Source of the DNA: Patescibacteria group bacterium
GTDB lineage: Bacteria; Patescibacteriota; Microgenomatia; UM-FILTER-40-11
Direction: 5' to 3'
DNA: 10,164 nt
NCBI GenBank assembly: GCA_023473205.1
Contig: JAMCYY010000081.1
Coordinates: forward strand, 1 to 10,164
Numbering within the stretch: the stretch's first letter is position 1; each line of letters begins with the position of its first letter. A program made the position numbers and the translations under genes. A model generated the notes under the pieces. It had not been told where the DNA came from, did no database searches, and was given only the letters and a program-made list of their open reading frames with translations. This document shows, one piece after another, positions 6,314 to 10,164 of the stretch.

Positions 6314-7345
6314 TTTAAACCAAAATATACAATTACGGATTGTCTTCTTGCTAATATTAAACGGATAAACTCGTTAGTTAGTGAATTAAACGACAGAAGA
6401 TTTCCTAATATTGTCTTAGTAGAATTTGAAAAGATTGCTCAAGCTGTTTCAACTCATGCTTCAACAAGTATTGAAGGGAACCCTCTACCTCTTACTGAAG
6501 TAAAAAGAATTCTTAAGTCCAAACCTGCTCATATTCGTGAAAGTGAAAAAGAAGTCCTAAATTATAACCAAGCACTTCAAGACTTAAACAAGAAAATTGA
6601 AACGGAGAAAATAAGACTATCGCTTGGTCTTGTTTTGGAAATTCAAAAAAAAGTGACAGAGGGATTGCTTCCTTCGTTTGAATCGGGAAAACCAAGAAAG
6701 AAACCGGTGGTGGTCAACGATCCCAAATCCGGAAAAGTTGTGTACCTGCCACCTGACGTCAAAGAGGTAAATCAACTGATTAAGGATCTCATCAATTTCG
6801 TTAACGATAATAATGAAGCTATTGATCCACTCATCCTTGCCGGGATCTTCCATAAACAGATGGTTATTATTCATCCTTTCATGGACGGCAATGGTAGAAC
6901 TACCCGTCTAGCGACAAAGGTTTTGCTAGCCGCGATTGGGCTTAACACCTTCAATCTTTTTAGTTTTGAAAATTACTACAACAAAAACGTCACCCGCTAT
7001 TTTCAAATGGTTGGAGAGTATGGCGATTACTATGATTTGGTAGATAAGATTGATTTTACTGCTTGGCTTGAATATTTTGCTGAAGGAATCATCGATGAAC
7101 TTTTACGAGTTCAAGCACTTATTCCCAATATTGCAACCACTCCTCAAACAAAATTACAGCCTTATCATTTAAAAATACTTGAGACGATAAGGGAAAAAGG
7201 TTTTGTCGCCGACCGTGATTATGCTCAACTGACGGAAAGAGCCAAAGCGACCAGAACTCAAGATTTTAACAAGCTGATAAAATTAGGCTTGATTGAAAGA
7301 AAAGGCAAAGGTAAAAATACTTATTACGAGTTGAAACAAAAATAA
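6311..7345 (+). CDS. Fic-family protein (probable AMP transferase) with winged-helix C-terminus
   Basis: 344 aa. Fic enzymes transfer AMP (sometimes other phosphate-containing groups) to Ser/Thr/Tyr hydroxyls of target proteins. The catalytic motif HPFMDGNGRTTR is complete at 188-199, with catalytic His188. An N-terminal inhibitory helix motif [S/T]xxxE[G/N] is present as STSIEG (Ser51, Glu55, Gly56), so this is a class II, self-inhibited Fic protein whose Glu55 would block ATP binding until displaced. Residues about 10-110 are the helical Fic N-terminal region. Residues about 280-344 (LKILETIREKGFVADRDYAQLTE) look like a winged helix, suggesting DNA binding or autoregulation, as in many Fic proteins of this layout. 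No antitoxin gene sits beside it. Its TAA overlaps the ATG of the following pseudogene (TAATG). The start is fixed by the promoter 8 nt upstream and an in-frame TGA at 6275. The target protein is unknown. Confidence 0.92.
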   Translation: MFKPKYTITDCLLANIKRINSLVSELNDRRFPNIVLVEFEKIAQAVSTHASTSIEGNPLPLTEVKRILKSKPAHIRESEKEVLNYNQALQDLNKKIETEKIRLSLGLVLEIQKKVTEGLLPSFESGKPRKKPVVVNDPKSGKVVYLPPDVKEVNQLIKDLINFVNDNNEAIDPLILAGIFHKQMVIIHPFMDGNGRTTRLATKVLLAAIGLNTFNLFSFENYYNKNVTRYFQMVGEYGDYYDLVDKIDFTAWLEYFAEGIIDELLRVQALIPNIATTPQTKLQPYHLKILETIREKGFVADRDYAQLTERAKATRTQDFNKLIKLGLIERKGKGKNTYYELKQK

Positions 7346-7764
7346 TGGGAATTTACGGTTTTGCTTTTGGTAACACCAGTGTTGCTCGTCTTTAATATCA
7401 ACTTAAAGGGCTTGACTGTTGTTATCTGGTTTTCCCAAACAATATTGACCATTATCTTTCAATGTTGCTTCACGATCAACTTACTCACATTTTAGGATTA
7501 GGGTCATATTCAGGGATTGATCAGGACAAAATCCGAATTGAAACTACTTGTTCAAATCAATTTAGAAATGATTTTGTCGAAGGTAATAGTTATCAAGAAG
7601 TAAAAATTAAACCACTTTTTCAGCCAACGCCATTAGCAAAGTTCTCCCAAGGGATAGGTAATTCTTATTGTAATTTGGTCAGTTGAAAAATCATGCAACT
7701 AATTTTCAAGGATAACCTTTGTGCTCAATACACCTTCTTACATAATTATAACCTCGCCTTCTAG
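7345..7764 (+). pseudogene. Pyroglutamyl-peptidase-like (family C15) gene broken by two nonsense codons
   Basis: Starting at the ATG that overlaps the fic stop, one frame reads 139 codons to TAG (7762-7764) with two internal stops: TAA at codon 17 (7393-7395) and TGA at codon 114 (7684-7686). Read through them, it resembles pyrrolidone-carboxylate (pyroglutamyl) peptidases, which remove N-terminal pyroglutamate. Candidate triad residues are all present: Glu66 (DKIRIETT, matching ISxERVAIN), Cys109 (GNSYCNLVS, matching GTFVCNHV) and His133 (YTFLHNYN, matching GFIHVPY). The Cys-His distance of 24 equals that of the characterised enzymes (Cys144/His168). The Glu-Cys distance is shorter (43 against 63), so it is a divergent, smaller relative or has lost a segment. 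TGA probably replaced TGG (VSW). The longest unbroken piece with a start, from ATG 7462 to 7686, contains Glu and Cys but lacks the His. Confidence 0.6.
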
Positions 7765-7767
7765 ATA

Positions 7768-8109
7768 TTAGCGCCCTGATTTGCCAGTTGACCAAATAAG
7801 AAAAAGTTTCTTTGAGAATCCGCCCCGTTTCTTTCTTTTTTCTGCTTGATAATTTTCAACATCCCCAAAATCTATTTTATGGTGAGACGCTATGGCTTTG
7901 GTAAGCTCTAAAACATCGGCTAACTCGTTAATTAGCTCATCTTCGGGAGCTTCCAATAGTTCTCTCGCCTCTTCAACCAATTTCTTTTTTAGCTCTTTTT
8001 CAAACTCAGTTTCATCCATCACTCTAGTTTCAAATTCGTCTCCCGATGTAGTTATGAGTTCAGGGATTCTATCTCTAATTAGCTTTCGATGGTAGTATTT
8101 TTCTCTCAT
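7768..8109 (-). CDS. MazG/PRA-PH-like nucleoside triphosphate pyrophosphohydrolase
   Basis: 113 aa, all-alpha NTP pyrophosphatase fold. The opening KLIRDRIPELI is typical of the short phosphoribosyl-ATP-pyrophosphohydrolase-like proteins. The metal-binding signature is complete: EEARE (Glu46, Glu47, Glu50) followed by ELAD (Glu62, Asp65), matching EExxE and ExxD. These enzymes hydrolyse NTPs or dNTPs to NMP and pyrophosphate, often as house-cleaning of abnormal nucleotides; the substrate cannot be read. It lacks the rest of a his operon, so a role in histidine synthesis is unlikely. Its ATG overlaps the methyltransferase stop by ATGA, so it is translated by coupling as the second gene of a two-gene operon. 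It ends 3 bp from the end of the convergent C15-like pseudogene. Confidence 0.88.
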   Translation of the reverse strand: MREKYYHRKLIRDRIPELITTSGDEFETRVMDETEFEKELKKKLVEEARELLEAPEDELINELADVLELTKAIASHHKIDFGDVENYQAEKRKKRGGFSKKLFLIWSTGKSGR

Positions 8110-8879
8110 ATCTTCCTAAGCTCGAAAATCATAAACAAAGGAATCTTCTGGTGAATTTTCCAAAAATTCACTTTCTCAGTTTTAGCTTCCTCAACAGCTT
8201 TTGGTTCCAGGAAATCGGTTATTTGGAATCCAGAGTCAAGAATATTTTTAAAGATTGAGGATAACGGTTTGTGGTAGTAGCTAACTTCAAAGTCACCAAA
8301 CCAAACATCGTTTATTTTTCTGGTGTTTAAATAATCACCATAAACTTCACAATCATCCTTCTGTTTGAATTTTGTATAGCCCAGAAGAAAGGTGTCTTTT
8401 TCGTCTCCCCGTTTAACATCTGCACTCCACTTAACAGGATGGTGTGTTGAAAAAAGTAACACTCCCCCAGGCTTTAAAACTTTATAAATTGATTTAAGTG
8501 TTTTTGTCCAATCTTCTACGTAGTGGAGAGTAAGGCTTGAATATGCAAAATCAAAAGAAAATTCTGGAAGAGTAATTTCTTCCATATCCATAATCTGAAA
8601 TTCAATTTGAGGAAAACTTTTCTTGGCAACTTCGATTAAACCTTGAGAGATATCAATCCCCACAACTCTGTCCGCACCCAAGGTTTTTAAGTGTTCGCAC
8701 TCTTCACCAGTTCCACACCCTATACAAATTACCGACTTACCTTTCAAGTCTGGTAGTTTGGAATACATGGCAGGTTTTTCAAGGTATTTGTGCGCTAGAT
8801 TTTGACCACTTCTCAACTTATCTGCCCACTTTTTAGCGTAGTCATCGTATGATTTTATAGTCTTCTTATCAGTTGACAT
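8106..8879 (-). CDS. Class I SAM-dependent methyltransferase
   Basis: 257 aa, Methyltransf_11/25-like Rossmann fold. Motif I is VICIGCGTGEE (50-60), where the glycine-rich loop binds S-adenosylmethionine; motif II follows at GADRVVGIDIS with the acidic residue that holds the ribose. The post-II region DFAYSSLTLHYVEDW and the KVLKPGGVLLFSTHHP segment are characteristic of UbiE/small-molecule-type methyltransferases. The C-terminal third (about 160-257) is a variable substrate-binding region, so the substrate is unknown. It is the first gene of the operon with the pyrophosphohydrolase (ATGA overlap). The 68-bp gap to the divergent terminase-like gene holds the start regions of both. I see no strong ribosome-binding site and no convincing -35/-10 pair for this gene. 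The start ATG is followed by a short polar lead-in (STDKKTIKSYDDYAKKW), normal for the family. Confidence 0.9.
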   Translation of the reverse strand: MSTDKKTIKSYDDYAKKWADKLRSGQNLAHKYLEKPAMYSKLPDLKGKSVICIGCGTGEECEHLKTLGADRVVGIDISQGLIEVAKKSFPQIEFQIMDMEEITLPEFSFDFAYSSLTLHYVEDWTKTLKSIYKVLKPGGVLLFSTHHPVKWSADVKRGDEKDTFLLGYTKFKQKDDCEVYGDYLNTRKINDVWFGDFEVSYYHKPLSSIFKNILDSGFQITDFLEPKAVEEAKTEKVNFWKIHQKIPLFMIFELRKI

Positions 8880-8908
8880 GTTCGTATCAATATCTATCTG
8901 CAGTAATT

Positions 8909-8938
8909 TTATCAGAAAAACACCTAAATAGTTATAAT
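8909..8938 (+). promoter_or_regulatory. Promoter of the terminase-like gene, predicted near-leaderless
   Basis: -10 TATAAT (8933-8938, 6/6) with a weaker -35 TTATCA (8909-8914, 4/6) at 18-nt spacing. The -10 ends 9 nt before the ATG at 8948. Confidence 0.55.
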
Positions 8939-8947
8939 CTGCTTAGG

Positions 8948-9445
8948 ATGAGAAAATACGATTGGTTGAAACTAAGACAGGAATTTATTACTGGTAATTG
9001 GTTATCTGTTGCTAATTTTTTCAGAGATAAAAATATCCCATCCAATTCCCGCACCAGGACAAAAGCTAGGGGTTGGCAAGGCGCTAGAGGTGATTACCTT
9101 AAACAAATAATTTCTCAAGCTCAACAAAAGGCAGTTGAAAGCGAGGTTGATATTCGATTAAGACAACAAAAGGATGCTAAGTTACTTCAAAAGAAAGGAT
9201 TGGAAAAATTAAGTGAATTGGAGATAAACAATATTGAAGAAGCTAGAAGGCTAATAACATCAGGACTTGAACAAGAACGCCTGGCGCTGGGACTTGATAA
9301 AAATATCACTGCTACTCAAGTAAATATTACCCCACCAGGAAAAACTAGGCTTGATAAGCTAATTGAAAAAGCCTCGTATGAAGAAATATTGCAGATGATT
9401 GCAGAGTTAAAACAACTTAAAGCTGAACCTAATCTCTCTACTTAG
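8948..9445 (+). CDS. Small-terminase-like / HTH DNA-binding protein
   Basis: 165 aa from the ATG at 8948, chosen because the promoter -10 ends 9 nt before it; the frame is open upstream to 8873, but that would overlap the divergent methyltransferase start. The N-terminus (RKYDWLKLRQEFITGNWLSVANFFRDKNIP, about 2-31; then TRTKARGWQGAR) has the pattern of the helix-turn-helix domain of phage terminase small subunits and related DNA-packaging proteins. The middle (about 60-130) is a long charged helix rich in Gln, Glu and Lys, likely coiled coil. The C-terminus (TRLDKLIEKASYEEILQMIAELK) is a short helical segment. No large terminase, portal or capsid gene follows, so it may be a phage remnant or a free-standing DNA-binding protein. 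A weak terminator follows at 9488-9510. Confidence 0.55.
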   Translation: MRKYDWLKLRQEFITGNWLSVANFFRDKNIPSNSRTRTKARGWQGARGDYLKQIISQAQQKAVESEVDIRLRQQKDAKLLQKKGLEKLSELEINNIEEARRLITSGLEQERLALGLDKNITATQVNITPPGKTRLDKLIEKASYEEILQMIAELKQLKAEPNLST

Positions 9446-9487
9446 AGAGAAAACAGATAAAGTAAGTGACAAAGACGTGACATAGAA

Positions 9488-9510
9488 CACAATATTTTGT
9501 GCTTCTTTTT
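9488..9510 (+). terminator. Weak intrinsic terminator after the terminase-like gene
   Basis: Stem CACAA (9488-9492) / TTGTG (9497-9501) with loop TATT, followed by CTTCTTTTT. The stem has only 5 bp but the T-tract is good. It lies 43 bp after the stop codon. The rest of the non-coding stretch 9446-9691 shows no ORF, no tRNA fold and no clear repeat apart from the promoter near its right end. Confidence 0.4.
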
Positions 9511-9653
9511 ATAACGTTTGAAGCTGGTAAGACCTAGATTGCTCTCGTATAAGCAGAACCGAAGGGAGACACTACCCTATTCAAAAAATCTATTGTTGGG
9601 GTGCGTTAAATAGTAATCGTAGTCTCCTCGTTTGGGTAAGAAAATCTGGACAC

Positions 9654-9683
9654 TTGACAACCATCCAACCTATATGGTATAAA
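9654..9683 (+). promoter_or_regulatory. Promoter of the 101-aa gene, extended -10, predicted leaderless
   Basis: -35 TTGACA (9654-9659, 6/6), 18-nt spacer, -10 TATAAA (9678-9683, 5/6) preceded by TGG (extended -10). The -10 ends 8 nt before the ATG at 9692. An AAAGGTGG stretch (9681-9688) looks like a Shine-Dalgarno site but begins inside the -10, so it would not be in the transcript made from this promoter. Confidence 0.7.
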
Positions 9684-9691
9684 GGTGGTGC

Positions 9692-9997
9692 ATGAACAAA
9701 CTTTTAATTCAAATCGAACCAAAGAAAGCGAGTGACCTAGTAACGTATAGTACAACCACTTCTGGGATAAGTAGTGAGTTTGCACAAGGAAAATTTCCTC
9801 TTTATTACCACACCTACCATCCAGAAAACGCTTTTGTTGCTGTTCCACCCGATTTTTTGATTACCCTAGCGGAAGGTGCAGGTGAAACAAAACTTGCAAT
9901 TGAAATAAAAAACTCACTAAACCTAATAAGAGGTAAAAAGGAAGAGACAATAAGAATTCTCAGTCAAAAAGCCAAGAAGAGATTGGCTAAAAAATAA
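9692..9997 (+). CDS. Conserved-looking small protein of unknown function, 101 aa
   Basis: I do not recognise this protein. It begins MNKLLIQIEPKKASDLVTYS, then has a mixed region with aromatic residues (KFPLYYHTYHPENAFVAVPP, about 32-51), a short hydrophobic strand or helix (DFLITLAEGAG) and a basic C-terminal helix (LSQKAKKRLAKK) that could touch nucleic acid. There is no signal peptide or membrane segment. Support for it being real: the best promoter in the right half of the window lies directly upstream, it ends with tandem stops TAA TAG, and a strong intrinsic terminator follows 33 bp later, making a tidy single-gene unit. It stands alone, with a 246-bp gap to the terminase-like gene. Confidence 0.7.
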   Translation: MNKLLIQIEPKKASDLVTYSTTTSGISSEFAQGKFPLYYHTYHPENAFVAVPPDFLITLAEGAGETKLAIEIKNSLNLIRGKKEETIRILSQKAKKRLAKK

Positions 9998-10030
9998 TAG
10001 ACGGAGTTTTGACCTAATTTAGAGGTAACA

Positions 10031-10074
10031 AAGTCCGTATTCACGAAGGATTTTTCGTGGGTGCGGGCTTTTTT
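10031..10074 (+). terminator. Strong intrinsic terminator with a 17-bp stem
   Basis: 5' arm 10031-10047 and 3' arm 10054-10070 pair over 17 consecutive positions with a 6-nt loop (GGATTT), followed by more T's so that the transcript ends in U6. Four of the pairs are G-U wobbles, all paired only in plus-strand RNA; on the minus strand they would be A-C mismatches. This terminates the 101-aa gene. Confidence 0.85.
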
Positions 10075-10110
10075 ATTGGATTGAAAGTCGTAGAGGGCTT
10101 GACCGTTACA

Positions 10111-10146
10111 GGTTGTTTAGGCGACATAAAACAAAACTAAACAGCC
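10111..10146. repeat. 10-bp inverted repeat near the right edge
   Basis: GGTTGTTTAG (10111-10120) pairs with CTAAACAGCC (10137-10146) across a 16-nt A-rich loop; nine Watson-Crick pairs and one G-T. No T-tract follows, so it is not a standard terminator. It could be a protein-binding site or the start of an RNA structure cut by the window end. The rest of 10075-10164 shows no gene. Confidence 0.4.
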
Positions 10147-10164
10147 AGGAGTTCGGCAAGAACC

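Noticed and set aside
7684..7686. TGA read as Trp or Gly (alternative genetic code) in the C15-like frame
   Set aside because: The same frame also has a TAA, which a UGA recoding would not explain, and the L,D-transpeptidase and methyltransferase genes end at TGA in sensible places. A pseudogene is simpler.
9433..9450. 7-bp hairpin TCTCTCT/AGAGAGA as a terminator at the end of the terminase-like gene
   Set aside because: It overlaps the stop codon and has no T-tract on either strand; simple-sequence palindromes of this kind arise easily.
9681..9691. AAAGGTGG as a strong Shine-Dalgarno site for the 101-aa gene
   Set aside because: It overlaps the last base positions of the -10 element, so the transcript from that promoter would start after it. 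It would matter only if an upstream promoter exists.
1..10164. CRISPR array, rRNA or replication origin
   Set aside because: No regularly spaced repeats, no rRNA-like segments and no DnaA-box clusters were seen on reading both strands.

Overview
The window looks like a metagenome-assembled contig from an AT-rich, small-genome bacterium. A member of the Candidate Phyla Radiation (Patescibacteria) is my best guess. This rests on gene style (compact operons, ATGA/TAATG overlaps, almost no Shine-Dalgarno sites, short divergent orphan genes), not on a phylogenetic marker, so treat it as an inference. The first 15 bases are Illumina adapter, so the left edge is an assembly or read-trimming artefact and not biology.

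Left part (16-4348), core genes. A 5'-partial membrane-anchored family 2 glycosyltransferase and elongation factor P (efp) lie on the minus strand. Diverging from efp on the plus strand are a membrane-anchored L,D-transpeptidase and a full-length ATP-dependent Lon protease. The lon promoter contains a near-perfect CIRCE operator (16 of 18 arm positions), which predicts heat-shock control by the HrcA repressor.

Middle (4338-6310), a minus-strand operon. It reads PHP-domain phosphoesterase, then a 34-codon remnant of what looks like an ASCH-domain gene, then a cysteine-rich pentapeptide-repeat protein. The last two are coupled by ATGA, and the operon ends by overlapping the 3' end of lon. Upstream is about 270 bp without a clear gene, possibly holding a transposase scrap.

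Right part (6311-10164), accessory genes. A Fic-family enzyme (probable AMP transferase) with an inhibitory motif and a C-terminal winged helix is followed, via TAATG, by a pseudogene of a pyroglutamyl-peptidase-like (C15) enzyme. That pseudogene carries two nonsense codons but keeps the Glu/Cys/His triad. On the minus strand a class I methyltransferase is ATGA-coupled to a MazG/PRA-PH-like pyrophosphohydrolase. Then come a lone small-terminase-like HTH protein, an unrecognised 101-aa protein, and a very strong intrinsic terminator.

A recurrent layout stands out. At six independent genes (efp, the transpeptidase, lon, fic, the terminase-like gene and the 101-aa gene) a -35/-10 pair with 17-18 bp spacing ends only 6-9 nt before the ATG. 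Transcription would then start at or next to the start codon, giving leaderless mRNAs. I find no new defence system or other clearly new multi-gene system; the best leads are the leaderless promoter set, CIRCE on lon, and the decaying Fic/C15 peptidase pair.
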